Position numbers and translations under genes: made by a program. Below the pieces are notes generated by a model. That model saw only the letters and a program-made list of their open reading frames with translations. It searched no databases and had not been told where the DNA came from. 64,000 bases of DNA. Origin: Thysanoteuthis rhombus. Taxonomy: Eukaryota > Mollusca > Cephalopoda > Oegopsida > Thysanoteuthidae. Every line of letters begins with the position of its first letter. Position 1 is the first letter of the stretch. The DNA lies in the NCBI GenBank assembly GCA_963457665.1, contig OY735219.1, positions 43,928,425 through 43,992,424 on the forward strand. The letters are read 5' to 3'. Positions 1 to 15,000 of this stretch are shown piece after piece.

Positions 1-3000
1 TCAAATAACTAGAATCTGGGAAACTTTTTACATCTGAGATTGCAATATTATACTATTCATAATATCCCCACAAATAATAAGCTAGCTATGAAGAATTGGA
101 AAAAAAAAATAGCTGAATCTAGCTAGTATATGCAATGATTTCTGCAAACAATATAACCCTGAAATATTCCCATGCAGTAGGGACCTCATCATTTTCAATC
201 AAATGTTATAACCTTAAGCTATCTCCATGCAGTATGACTCGTTCATTTTTGGTCCACTTTTATGAACATTTTTTTTTCTTAAAAACAAGAAATGTCATGT
301 GGACATCATGTTGACATGGTTTCTGAGTTATGAATTTTTGTGGATGGGTTGGGAATGTGTTTGGGATTGTCTATGGATGGATCGCTAGACTTAGTGTTTG
401 GTTGAGGGATCATATAATCTATCATTATGCTACTAATGTTGGATGGTTGAGGGATCATATAATCTATCATTATGCTACTAATGTTGGATGGGGGATAGAC
501 ACTTGGTGTAAGGGTGTGGTTAGGATTGGTTATTTTTGGTTGAAGGAAAAGAGAAGATTATAATGTGCACAGTGAGAAACTAGCAATTTCAAATCATAAT
601 AAAAAGGAGTTTTACATCGCCCTGCAGAAGATGGGCTAGCTAGTACCCATTTGGACGTAGGTAGGATTACTTTTATACACAAGGATCAGACATAGAACAG
701 AGAAAGAATACTAAAACCTCTGAGCTAGAAATGGTTATCTATCTATGTTAGTTTTCAATTCTAAATCTCTCAGTGAGAGCTTATTTTATTTTACCCAATT
801 GGGAGTATTGTTTAATTTTAGTCATTGAAGTTATATTCTGATGCATTATTATCTACATATTTAAATGAAAATTTCCATTTGTGTCTGCATTTAACAAGTT
901 CTTTTTTCTTTTATCAAGTTTTCCTCTCAAACATGAATAGTATTTTTCTGCTATGTTAATACGAACCAGTAAAGTTGTTGAAAATTCCCATTCAATTATT
1001 CGGATGAGATTGATTAATAATTTCCAAATATATTTGGATAAAGATGTACTTTTTGTAAGCATCATTATGGAATGCTTTTTTGTGGTTTTTACATCTGATT
1101 TTAAAGCTAGTATTTGACACCCCTCTATAGAATTTGATTCACTACGGTTTTCTATGGTGTTCACTATGGCTTTTCTAGATTACATATTCTTTTAATGAGG
1201 TAATCTTTAGTATTTCTACATCTGCAGTTTGGTGTATTGTCATTTTTGCTTTGTCTATTCATGATTATTGGGTCTATATCAATTTTCTGAATCTCAGATA
1301 CAGAAACCTCATTTGCTCAAATTCAATTGGCCGTTTCAGAATTGCCTACAGATCAAAGGAAGATAATTCAAAGTCTTTTGTTTCATAGTTAATCATTTGC
1401 AAAAACATCATCTGACTTTATTTTTCTAAAATCAGTACAATGAGAATATGGTTACAATTTATGAAAATAAAAACTTTTATTGGAAAAGCAATAATTCATT
1501 TTACTGTAAAATTTAGTATCTACTATGTATGTGTATAAGATTGAAGAGAAAAAAGATTTTCATGTACAATAATCAATTAACAAACAAGTGTATTGCTTGT
1601 GTACGTATACAATCGCATATAAAAATCTAATTTAAATGATTGGCAATTTTTGCCAAGGCAGACCATAAGTATAAACATCTCTTGCTTCAGAAACCAGGTT
1701 CTTTCTGTTTGCGTATCTACTTTTTTCTTTTTTTTTTCTTCCACAAAATTTATAAGGAAATAAAACATTTCACGGATAATTAGAAGTAGAAAGAAGTAAA
1801 TTCTAAAATTACAAAGCTGATATTTTAAATTCACCATACATTCAACAGAGAAAAAAACCTCAATTGAACTAGAGCCAATAATTCTTTTCTGAATTCTATT
1901 TTTTGGATATCTCATTATTATCCACTGTACTAGTAATATATTATTAAATAATAAGTGATTGTTACCTTTACCATGCTAAATTAAATTCAGCAATAATTTT
2001 CAGCATTTAATATCATGTGCTTCTAGAGACAGATGTCAGTCGAAGGGTTATATATCAAGAACCTAACAATAAAAACAATACTAAAGATCAACTGTAACTT
2101 ATGTACTTTGTTTTTGTTAAATTCAAGTTGTGCTGTAAAAAAGAATGGTGAAAATGAGCTTTGAACTGAGCACAGACCAATCGCCAAATATTTTGTTTTT
2201 AATCTTGGACCAATCGCATCCAATGGTATATATACCATTTTGAAGGTTATATTTCGGCATATCAAATCTGCTGGTGCCATTTTGAGTTGTAAGGATTGCA
2301 AAATTATTTAGTGAATAAGTTGAGAGAAAACGAGCAACGTTGCCAACTTCGTAAAAAAGTTTATATCCAAAGTTTAATCCAAATAAATCCAAAAATATCT
2401 AGTTTATCCAGAAAATTATCAAAAAAAATTATCCAAAATTGAGGCAAAAATACTGAAAAATATTTAAATAAAATACACTACATATTAAGTTCACATTCAT
2501 TGCAAAATATTGAAAAAATATTTCAAACCTATAATCATATAAACATATTGAATCACTATAGCCCCACAAATGGCCAGACCAACCAGCCAGTCAAGTGGGA
2601 TATTGATTCTTCTCTCTTCAAGTATCTGTGCCTATCTATGAGTGTGTTTATGTGTGTGTGCATCTCTCTCTCTCCAAATGTTCCTGATCTTATTTTTAGG
2701 GCTACAACCTTGAAAATTTGCATGAGTACACCAGTATGTACCATCTAAAAATGATCTTTTTTGTTTCTCAAAAAACGCATTTCTTGATGTCTCTAGTAGT
2801 CATTTTGAGACCAATGAAGCCCAAATTTTTTGCTGATACTTTTGCAGATAATTTCTGATTGAAGATCTTTTTTTTTTTTAGATAATTTTTAGATAATTTG
2901 TTATATATAGGCCAAGAATGTACAATCAATTCACACATTTCTCATTTCAGATAAATTCAAAAGACTCGGTTGTGATGTACGAATTCAATAACAAATATCA

Positions 3001-6000
3001 AATACATAATCTGAGATGGTAAATAATAAAGAAATATTTACCTTTGAACAGCAGATTTCAACAAACCACGGGCTTCTTTTTCTTTCTTGGAGTCTGAACA
3101 AAAAAGAATTGAAGATAATTGCAAACAGAAATACTTGCAGAAACCAAAAAAACTAATTTGAACATTACAGCTATTTTCATTTTATTTCAATGTATGACAT
3201 GGTGATATATGATATGCACTGATCCTATGGTTATGATGGGGAAATACATAAAAGAGTTTTAAATGGGAAATATATATGAATTACTGACTGAGCCAACAAG
3301 AACAATGAAGAGAGATTTTATAACCAAAATTGAGACAGAGCTTGATTTGAATGATTATGACTTCTTAACATATCTGATAAAACTTCTTTAGGATATTTCA
3401 TCACTCCCAGTGACTCTTTATGTAAAAGAATACATGTTCCAGGATGCTTCTGAGTAGTTACAGGTATTTCCATATGCATATCCATATGTTAAATGCAATA
3501 CTGGAGTTTATCTGATTGCTTCAGCCAGTAGAAAAAACAGTATGTTGGCTCAATTCACTTGATATCCTCCTTCTACCTAAAACTTTTACAATTAACCAAA
3601 CACACTCGGGACAGACAGTTTGAAAACTTCGATAGAGTGGCAAAGTCTGACATCATCAACCAGCTTACAATTCCAGCCTTCTAAAAAAAAAAAAAAAATA
3701 CTTAATAAGCAGAAAGAAAACTTTACTTGTTTCTTTTTTTTGTCATTACTTCTACTGCTACTTTGCACATTTTGTCAGTATAGCTCAGACAGTTTATACT
3801 TGATTTTGGTTATTTTATCGATTTTTCATTGGGTTTTTTTCCCACAGAAGTGCTAACAGACGACTATTAATAGGACTGTTGACAAAAAAGCGACATAAGT
3901 CTATAAAAATGCCTATATAATCCATAATAATTGTTTTGTTATCAATAAGTAGAATGATAATAGAAAATTTTCATCTAAAAATTATTTGATAGATAATAAC
4001 TGAGGTAACTGTGGACAGAAACTTCTGCTTACAGTATACTTTTAAAAAGTGGTGCAAACATAATACTTCACATTGTAAAAATTTAGCCTTTGTTTTCAAG
4101 AAAAATTTATATGAAAGCACATAAGAATATTAGAAACAGGAATAGTTAATAATAATAATTTTCTTCTAAAAAAAGATTTTTTATAATTAAATGAATACAT
4201 TAGAATTAAACAAATCTTATTACTTTTTTTACGTTACTTTAGAATACCAACAACAATAATAATAATTATAATACAAACATCCCATTTAACACCATTAATG
4301 TTAACTTATTTTAAACTCACTTTATTCAAAAATTTACAAACATTCCCATTTATACCAGCCTACACAATAAAATGGACCTTGTAAATGTTCCTCTGTGCTA
4401 AGCTTGTAATTTCTATCAAGTTTCTATACAAATTTCTATCACTTGAATGAATATATATTTTAATGTTGAACAGATACTTTTAATATAGATTTCACAATAC
4501 ACCAACAACACCACCACCCAATAGTATCATTGTTAACTGATTTTAAACTTACTTTATCTAAAAATTCATGCACCTTCCCATTCATAGCAGTCAATACCAA
4601 ACAACTATACACCCATACTAGAACACCAATCCAAAAAACTCTACAAAACCATCGCCCCACCTTCTCCCAAGATAACACAACTTAACTCACAGCAAGTGTC
4701 AAACTCAGTAAAAATACCAATTTATCATACAAACCACCTAGAACCCAATTAAGCACTGACCTGACCAAAAATAACACCCGACTCCAACACACATACACAA
4801 AAACAGAGAGTGATAAAAGAATTTTAAAAAGCATACACAACCTTAAAGAAATAAGGAAAAACCCATAAAGACTACAACACTAATTGTATCAGCAGATAAC
4901 AATTTTTCTCTCAGTTGTCAATCGAAGTTGTGTAAAACTGATCAGTAACAACAAAACTGTAAATATCTATCTATTCATACCATCTAAAAAATTTTAAATA
5001 TTGAGTACTATCACCATAAATGAAGCAACCCAAAAAACAGTGAAGATATACATGAATGACTTGGATTCACAAATAAAGATTGTTGGTATGGTTTTCCACA
5101 ATGATAGGGTCATGGACAGCTAGGCCTTCATGTGGAATAACCTTCCATCCCCAGCTTTGGGTAAAGTGAACCCAACTTACCTAGGGCCAACCCCACCCTT
5201 TAAATCAAAGATTTGCATATTAATGCTCACCAAGTTTGCATGGATAGGAAAAGGACTTCAAGGTCATAGGTTATACAGGAGTGTCTTTCTACTGGCAGAT
5301 GCAAACTAATTGGGGTGGGATGGGGGGTCTGCCACCCCCTTGTTGAAGTGTTTCAACTATAAGGCTGACCTGCAGTTAAACCACAGGATGAGAACATTCT
5401 GTATTTGGTGGATGCCTGAGCTGACTATAGGATTCTACCGCCCCTTCCAAGAAGAATCCGGACTGTATGGTGGTCTACGATTCTAAGCACAAATCCCTAG
5501 GGACGGTGCGATTATCTACAACAATAAAGGTCTGCAACTCCCTCAGACCAGTGATCTGGCAGTATAACAGCCTGAGTTTATCAAACTAAACCAACCCCTG
5601 AAAAACAAAAACAAAAAAATAAAAGAAACTCCTGCATGCTTATTAAGTTCTAACTCATAAGAGTCCAGACTTCCTCTCCCCAACCAATTTTTATGAAGCC
5701 AATAGTAATCCCTCTTCCTTTAGCCTACCTCTTGGGCCCCAGTTTGAAGATAGATAGCCAAGAAATTATATTGATAGACACTAGAAGATGGACTATTTAT
5801 TGTTGTAAATATAAAAACTTGAGAAGGTACTACTTTTATCTTTGGATAAACATAATAGGTAAAATATTAATGATGACCAACTCCATAAAAGAGTGGATGG
5901 ATGAAAGGCAGCAGATCGTCTTTCCACTGTTAAAGTAAGGAAAATATAATCTCAAGTTTAAAAAATGAGCATAACCACAAGTTGTTGAGGAAAAAATGGT

Positions 6001-9000
6001 AATAATACAAATCATCACAAAGATGTAGCCACTTGAGACTGAAATCTGTTGTTATAGGAGCCGTTGGGATCATAGAAAAAAGTGTCAACAAATATCTAGG
6101 TAGAATACCACAAAATTTTGCTTCGGAGCAGTGCTATCCCATTGCACAAAGAGGGGTGGGTTGGGCTATTCCTGACACCATTGTGACCTTAGTTGCGGCG
6201 ACTGGAGCAATTTGGGTGGGGGGTGCCTATCTCACATTAAAAATGACCTAATGTAACATCTTGCTCTTGTGGGAGCCCAAGAAAATAGGGGATACCACAA
6301 AACCTTTTTCCGGCTTATTGGTTCTGATTGAAATGTAGTATCTGCAACATGGCATAGACCAAAATGTAGAATCTGCACTAAGACAACCGATGGGCTGGAG
6401 GGCGTTGACAAGTTTTCTCAGTCAAGGTGCACTGGTGCAATGTCATAGCCGATGAGGGGTACTGAGACTCCGCATTGCCTAGCACATTGAGGTCTATGGA
6501 TTCGTCCTAGGACCTCAAATATCTACTCGGCCCAGTCACAGGGAACCAGGTAGCGTTGGAGGGGTGCTATCCCATAGCACTGAGAGGGATGGGTCGGGCT
6601 TGTCCTGTCGCTTTTGCAACTTTAGTTGTGGGGACTAGAGCAATTTTTATAGTACTCCATTTCACATTGAAAACGACCTTGTATCACATCTTACTCTTAT
6701 GGGGGGTGTATCACAGGCACCACCCATATCCTTCACAAAGCACTGTCCATGTAAATATTTAGTCTGTTATACAACTATGTACTGTTTCTTGTGTAGCCTC
6801 TTGTACTGACCCACCCTCAACCCCGTTTGTATAAATGAAATGTAAGGAGGAAAAAATGTTTTTTTTTAAATGCCAGTGCGTAGTAAGTCATAACATTATT
6901 GCCTGCCTTCAAACCAAAACTCAAATGTGCAATGAATTCTTCTTGACATCAAGAGAGAAAATTAAAATAATGATGTTAGTAATAATAGCAGATTTGTAAG
7001 GATGGAAGGCACTGCCTCTGTTCTGAAACAACAAATTGAAATTTGAAATGGACTGCAGTTGCAAAAATTTAGGTATATCAATAAGTCCTATTAATGAACA
7101 ATATATATGCACTTATCCCAATGCATCTCCGTAAATTACAAAGATCAAACATGACACAATGAAAATTTTAGTTCAAAATTCAACTGATAACTGTTGGGTT
7201 TCAACCCCATTGATGCAATCTCATATATGCACATTCATACAAATCTTTCTTCTTTCGCAACAAGGATTAAAATATTGTGTTCTTAATTGGTTAGAGTGAT
7301 ATTTGAAGCTCTTGAAATGGTTCAACAATAAACAAATAAATCCCGTCGGGTTCCCATGGTGTTTTTTGTTTGTCCTCAGCAAGATTATCAAAAATATTGA
7401 AAGAAGTGAGTAAAGTCCCTTTACAAATGGACTCACAATGGTTGTTTGAAAGAAATTGCTTCAATTCTGATGTGGCAACAACAACCAGGGTCAAAACTTG
7501 GATAAATTGGCACTGATAGAGCATGGTTCTTTTTCTGTTCATGTTGAAGACATACTCAGGTAACCCAGTAGTAGATAAATGATTATAAATTTTTCCAGCC
7601 CCCCTAAGACAGTTTTGACATGATTTTCAACCAGTAAAACAGAAAAATACTTTGTTCAATGCTGAAGAAGGTAGACAGTGTTCTTCTTCCATTTAGAAGG
7701 ATAGTGTTGATATAGTTTTCCTAAATTTTTGATAAAAAGATTAATAACAAACTCGAAAATCATTGACGCTTGTTATGAAAAGTCTTTAAAACAAAACCCA
7801 ATATATACACCTACATCAGAACACTATGATCCCTCTGCCTTTGATTTTATTATGTCTTGCATAAAACATGAATGGAAGGAATAAGGTGAAAAATAATTTT
7901 ATACACAATTGCTGAGGCATTAAAATGCATATGTAGTATTAAAATTGATGTTTAGATTTTATACTTTCAAGTGTTTATATTGGGCATAAAAGGTTAGAGA
8001 TTTTATTAGGCGGGTTGAGTAAAAATTAACGATGACATTTTCCATCAATTTTAGGACATTTTTCTAGAGATTTCCACAGAATTGCTCCACACTTGAAGAA
8101 TAAAAATGTTAACAGTTCTGGCAGATGTTCATTTTAAGATCTAAATGAAAAACTGATGCAAGTAAGATTGTATTCAACATATTTTATTTTTTAGGAGAGT
8201 TTTGTCTCTGATTGAACGTATCTGAGACAACAATTCCTACACTCAAGTGATAAAGTCATGTGATAGAAAATCTTTTACTTTTTTCTTTCAAGTGTGATTG
8301 ATCAAAACTGTGAAGTTTCCTGGAGAAAAGCTTGGAGCCTGTTTGTTGACAGATAAGTTCCAAGGTACCTTGACATTGTTCATGGCCATCTGTGTTAAAC
8401 TTTCTACTCATGAAGAAGTGATTGTCTGCTATGGTGTCTACTTGCATATCTTTTTTTGCGAGTTATTAATTTTTCAAAAATATCAGAAAACTTTGATAAA
8501 AAAAGAAAGACTATAATTTTGGAAACAGAATATGAAATCATTAAAGAATATAAGAAAATGGTCAAAGATTCTTTTCAAGTCAAAAGTAAGCACAATTATA
8601 AAAGATAAAAAGAGAATTTAAGAGAAAGTTTGAGATGCACAGCATACGAGTTCTACTTGGATGTGAACAAAAGATACTGACAGTCAATTCCACAAATGGA
8701 AAAACTTAACAGCTTGGATAAATGACCAAATGCAGAGTTTATATATGCCAGTTAGTCAAGCAATCATTAGTGCAAAAGCTCAATACCTTTGAGAAAATGA
8801 AGAGTATTAAAAGGAACTTTTTTTTGAAAACCATAGTTGGTTTGATCAGTACCAAAGAAGAGCAAACTAGCAGAGCATTACGGTTAATGGAGTGTCAGAT
8901 AGTGCTGATGCAGGAGCTGCAAAAACATTCCCTCATGAATTAAAACAAATCAGTGAAGAAGAAGGTTTCACACCAGGTCATATTTTTAACGTTGATGAAA

Positions 9001-12000
9001 CAAAATTTTTCTGAAAGCAAATACTGGCCAGAAATTTTATCCAGTAGAGTCAACAAGGCCAGGCTTTGAACTGTCAAAGGATACGTCAACCCTACTGCTC
9101 ACAGAAAATGCAGATGACTACAAATTAAAACCTAAGCTTATTGAGCAGAAAAAGGGAATTGATAAAACACTCCTTGTCACTTGGAAGCACAATAAGAAAG
9201 CAAGGGTCACAGCCACATTATTCAAGGAGTAGTTTTCACATCATTTTGTATTGGAAATGAAAATTTTTTTGCAAAAACAAAGAAATTCCTTCCAATGTTT
9301 TTTTGCGAATGGATAATACTCCCTTCCATCCAACATTTCTTAAACACCATCATCCTTAGGTCAAGAGGATACTTTCGCCTTCTAACACCACTTCTCTCTT
9401 GCAGCCAATAGACTAAAGATTCAGCACTATTTTCAAGGCTTACTATCCCCAGCACACGTTTACTGATGCAACTGATAGAGAAGGTGTGCTCTAAACTCAA
9501 GGATTTGGGAAAAACTTCAACATCTTAGATGGAATAAAAAATTAAAAAAATAGCTTGGGAAAAATCAGTTAAGAAACATGAAAGGAGTTTGGAAAAATAT
9601 TTGGCCTCAACTATTTGAAAATTTTGGCGAACTTGAAGAATCTACAAAAATTATACAAAGAGAAAGTTAAGCCATATGAATTTTGAAATTTCAAATCATG
9701 ACAATAATGAGCTGCTTAATGCTAATAAAGAAGAAATAATCAATGAAGAATTGATTGAAAAGGGAAAATTTGATGAAGATGCAATTGATGAGACGACTTC
9801 TCCCACTTAAGGCTCAAGAGGACTCAATGAAACTTTTAAACACAATGAAAAGGCTATCAAAATTTTTGAATGTGAAGATTCAAATCATGGAGAAGTATAA
9901 AAGTTATTTTAGATTTAATGAAAGCTATCATGAATTTTCCATGAAAGAAGAAAGTTTCAAAGAGCAATTAACACTCGGATAGTCAATTAAAAACAAACAA
10001 CAGCCATCACAACAGTGATTTCGGAAATGGGGTCTGACAAATATAATTTTGGGTGTTCCTCAGCATCGTTCTCTCTGAAACTGACATTGTGAATCTTGTG
10101 GCAGAAAAATGTTATCATCTATTGCACAACTATTGGAAAACAATTATTATATACAGACTTGTATCATATATCAGCATAAATATTATTTTTAAAGGTCAAA
10201 AGTTGCTCACTATTGTAGTTCATTAAGCACAGTCTGAAAACTAAATTCTAAAAATAGGGGGCTACAAGAATATTTCCTTTATGAAGGAGTTCTTGAATTT
10301 TATAAGTTTTGAAACCTCTGATTTAAGGTGATTAAGACATGCATTTTTATGCATTTTTTCTTACTTCTAATTTTCTATATGTACCTTATTCTTTTTCTCA
10401 TTGAAATAATTAAACATTGTTTCATTATTCTTTATTTACATAACTGAAAGGTTTTAAACATAATTTTTTCTACTTCAGAATGTAAATCTATTTAATGCAT
10501 TGCTTTCTATGAATAATTATATCTTATGCAATTTTACTATACTTCTGGTTTGGTATGGACATAAAAATCCGCACATTTCTTTTTAAATCTTTCAATTTAA
10601 AGAGAAAAAACAGTTGAATGAATTCATGAAACTTACAAAATACTTAGCCAAGTCACTTTTTCAAAAATGATTTAGTTAAATGAATATAAAATTCAATTTA
10701 TACAAAAAAACAACAACAGTATAAGCAAAGAGTGTGGAAAACTTTTCACGAGGACAAATTTCCTTGTACACTCAGCAGCTAATTGAGTACACTCTGAGCT
10801 GTGTGATTAGGGTAGGATAAATTGGAATTGGAGTTGTGCCTTCCCTTGTTTGAAAGGATAGGAGCAAATGGAAGAGAAACCTTTAGGGCCCCTCCAACTG
10901 CAGTTGACTTGCTCAGTGAATTGATGAAAAAAATAAGTCAGGAAACAGCCTATCTTTTATTAACTCTTACTTCCCTCCTCCAATCCGATACAAAAATATT
11001 TTTTTAATTTCCTATATTCATAAATCTGATATCAACAGAAAATAGAGGTAAACTAGATAGCACTCAGAGAGCCCATACCTCTGCCAACACCATTATCAGA
11101 GGAAATAATTGTGCATGGATCCTACCCAAAGTGCAATCACCTCTTCTATGGCCTATTGCACATATTTCCACAGAAGTTCATTGAAATTCATTGAGAAATT
11201 TTGGAGATATCATATGGACAGACAGAGACAAAAACAGAATTATATAACTGAATGCATATACCTATCCAACTTCATTGGCAGAGGTAATAAGTTTTAAAGC
11301 AATATAATTTCCATTTTTTAATTTCTAACAGTATTTAGATAGGATAATTCAAATTTTGTCATTTACATTTTTCATATCACCCCAAAAGTGTTACTGTTGA
11401 GATGAGGTAAGACTAAAACAAAAATAAATCTTCATCTGTTACACATATGTTGGGTGTATTATGATATTTTTTTAAAATAGCTTTTATGAGTTTTACATGC
11501 TTACTACATCACTCATATATTTGTAAGTTTTCTAATTTAAATCATGTTAATTTTTTTTGACAATTCTATGAATTTTATAAATGGCAGACAATTTTTAAAA
11601 TATTATTTAGAGTAATAACCTATTCATGTACAGATAAATAAGCTATATGAGATACAAAAACTTTTTCTTGTATCCTATGTTCTAGTAGTAAAATGATTTT
11701 AAGAACCTATTCTCTATTTGTTATGACTTTGTTTTTGCCATTGGTTTTTGAGACAAGGATTGTAATCAAATTTTTGCTAACAAAGCCATTTGAATGAAAC
11801 ATACAGAAATACATTCAACTACTGGCTGAAGAGGGTTATTGTAGGCAATAATTTGTTAATGCACCTTCCAGTGTGAAACTGTTTTAAAAAGTTGAATTGG
11901 TTTCAAAAGATTCTTCAGACATCAAAATAGAACAAACTCAAATTTGATTTGAGCTTTTTACATTTTTCATTTCATTCATTTAAATCAGCTTAGCACACAA

Positions 12001-15000
12001 ATCTCAATGATTTTGTGAATAGAAGCAGATGATTGTAAACAGCAATGATAGTGAATAGAGAAGAAAGTAACAGCTCAAAATGAGGGAGCAGGGGATGACA
12101 AAACTTGGCTGCCATAAGTTTCGGGCAACATGAAAAGTTTATTAGGTCTAAGTAAAATTAAAAACTTTTTCCAACATTAATTTCAATGAAAACAATTCCA
12201 TCATCCCAGAATTTCCATATTTCTCACCCCAAAACTGCTCGAAGTGCCTCAAGTCTTCCAAAGAAATGAATTTTTTTCATTAAGAGAATTCTCTAAAGAC
12301 CAGAATAAATGGTAATCTGAAGGCACATGGAGAATATGGTAGAGAAGTGAAAACTTCCGAGCCAAGCAACAAGAATTATAACCTGCTCACCAAAGAAACA
12401 TGCAGTCAAGCATTATCCTGGTGGAATATTACCCCCTTTATCTCAACTAATTCTGTATGATTTTGTCAACTGCTGCCTCCAATTGGTCAAATTGAGAGCA
12501 AAACTTGTTTGAATCAATCATCCAGAAGGAGTTCAAAGTAGAGAACTCCCTCCAGGCTCACCATATACACAGCATTGCCTTCTTTCAATGAAGACTAGCC
12601 TCTGGTTTGATTAGTTATGGTTCATTGCACTTGCCATGATTTCTTACATTTCACATTATTTTAAAGTATCCCCTTTTCATTATTCATCCCAATTTGTTTA
12701 AGAAAAGAATCAAACACTGTAGCCCCACAAATGGCCTGACCAACCAGCCAAGTGGGCTACAAATTCTTCTCTGAGTGTCTGTATCTATGTGGGTGTCTCC
12801 AGCCACTCCTGGTCACATTTTTGGGGCTACAACCTTGGAAATTTGCAGTACACCATTAGGTACCACCTACAAATGTTTGTTTCTAAGAAAAGTGCTTTTT
12901 TTGGTCTCTATGATCATTTTGGGACCAATAATGCCCAAATCTTGTGCTGGTATTTTTTTTCTTAGATGATTTTAGAAAAAAGACCTATTTTTCTGAGTAA
13001 TTTTAGATGAATTTTTAGATAATAAATTCTGGTAAACACACGGACTATGGTGATTCACTTATGCAAGGTACAGATATTATAGTTCAAATTCAAGGAGTGA
13101 ATCACACAGGGATATAGATAAGCGTGTTTTTTCACTTAATTCATGTGTAAGCCATACATCAAGCAATGAACATAATAAACCAGGCGCAAATGATTTTCAA
13201 CGCTTGATTTGAATATTTTGAGTAAGATTAAGAATCTCCCATTTCATATACCATTGATTATTCCCAAGTGATATTTGACCGCTATCAACCTTAAATGATC
13301 TGTCCCAACAATGTATTATCATTCAGCAAGAAATCTCCAGCACAAAACTTGACGAATCAATTTTGGTAATTTCAATTATTCATAGACTCTCTCCAAGATG
13401 TGCACAAGTTTGTTTTTCTTTTATTTGAATTGCATTTTTACCTTTCTTGAAATAAAAAAGCATAACATGCTGGAAATGTTGCTTATTTCTTCCATCTTTT
13501 ATGTTCAAATCAATAAAAAAAATTCTGACAAAATTTCTTTTAACTACACCCAGATATACGAGTTGTCTCAATACTATCAAAAAAGTTGTTGTTTTTTTGC
13601 TTGTAGATAAAATTGAACATCCCTAATGCCTCACAAATTTTCTAGGTAATCCAATGCAGCTGCCTATAAACTATTGTTTCAATAGTGTCTTAGATGGCCT
13701 CATTATAGGCAGACTAACCAACTCAAACTACAGAATGTAATAAAAGCTGTTAGCCTGAAAGATGCTCACATGGAAGAAGCCCTCATTAAAATTCCCTGCA
13801 ACAAAAAGCTTAAATGAAGAAAGACCTCACTGCAGGATGTTTCATTTTAACATACAATAAAAGATGATAGATTTCAACATCTAATTCAAATGAACTTAAA
13901 AATTATAAACTCAAAAATGAATATGTCCAGGCACTAGATGCTTGATTTTTAGATTCAACCGCATATGCTATATATGCGAGATATTCAACCACGTAAATGT
14001 TCTATTTCTTATTTGATAAACATTCTATCAAAGTACAAGCCATTACTTAATATGAACTGTTATCATAAATACAAACTGTCACAGAAAATAAATGAATAAA
14101 AATATATTTCATAATATTTTCAAAGTTTATTATTAAAATCATTATTATTAAAATTCATCTTTTTTCAGTGCCCAAAAGAATGGATACTTCGAATTTCAAT
14201 ATTCAATCACGACAGTAAGTTTCTTTTTTTTTTTCCAAATAAGTCACTGCCAGGTTTGATCCAAAAATCTACCGGCTACCAAATTGACGTCTTAATCGAT
14301 TGATAAAAAACATTTTTTTTTTTTTTTAAGTGATAAGAAATGAATAGTTTATTAAAAAATAAACATACTGATTGAAATTTATACTGTTCCTTTATCGATA
14401 TATTTTCGATCACGGTTCAAGTCATAAAATCAGGCAATACCATTTACATCAATGTGGCTGCAGAGATGCCAATCTAGCTATTTTTGAGCTGGAAGTAGCT
14501 CCCTTTTTAATGCAATAATGAAATAAAAATTATACCTTGCAGCATTGTTTAGTAATTTCAATAATACCTTCAAGTCATTTTCAAAACAAAAACATAACTT
14601 TTAAATCAAGGATTTATATCATTTACAGAAATTATCATTTTTCCACTTAGGCCCTTTTTACCTGCACCATTATTACCTAATATAATTTGTAATAAGATGA
14701 ACCTTGATGACATAAACAAAAATTTTGCAATGAAAAAAATCTGAAAATTTTGCATTTAACATATTGTGATTTATTGTATGCGAATAATTTTGTTGAATGT
14801 TATTTTGTTTTCTTATATTCAAATGAAATATAATTCTTTTTTATCTGTGTAGGCTTTTATGGCTGCGTTTTTTTCTTCTGTGAGGCATTTGTTTATGGAA
14901 GCATGAAAGGTAAACAGCTATAAGTTTGATTATTATACTTTCAAATTGATACATTTCAAGAATAATGTACTTCACTTTTAGATTGCAAAAGGGCACATAC

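Larger units (their letters stand above)
1..3041 (-). other. KTI12 intron 2 (partial)
   Basis: AT-rich sequence downstream of the exon 2 donor. It holds a perfect 45 bp tandem duplication (400-489) and one copy of a dispersed repeat (2557-2905). I saw no further KTI12 exon and no other coding sequence; the short ORFs lack family signatures or codon bias. Confidence 0.6.

Noticed and set aside
7221..7542. Two overlapping minus-strand ORFs (71 and 83 residues) that looked transposase-like
   Set aside because: Could not be matched to any transposase block; no catalytic motif and no ends found.
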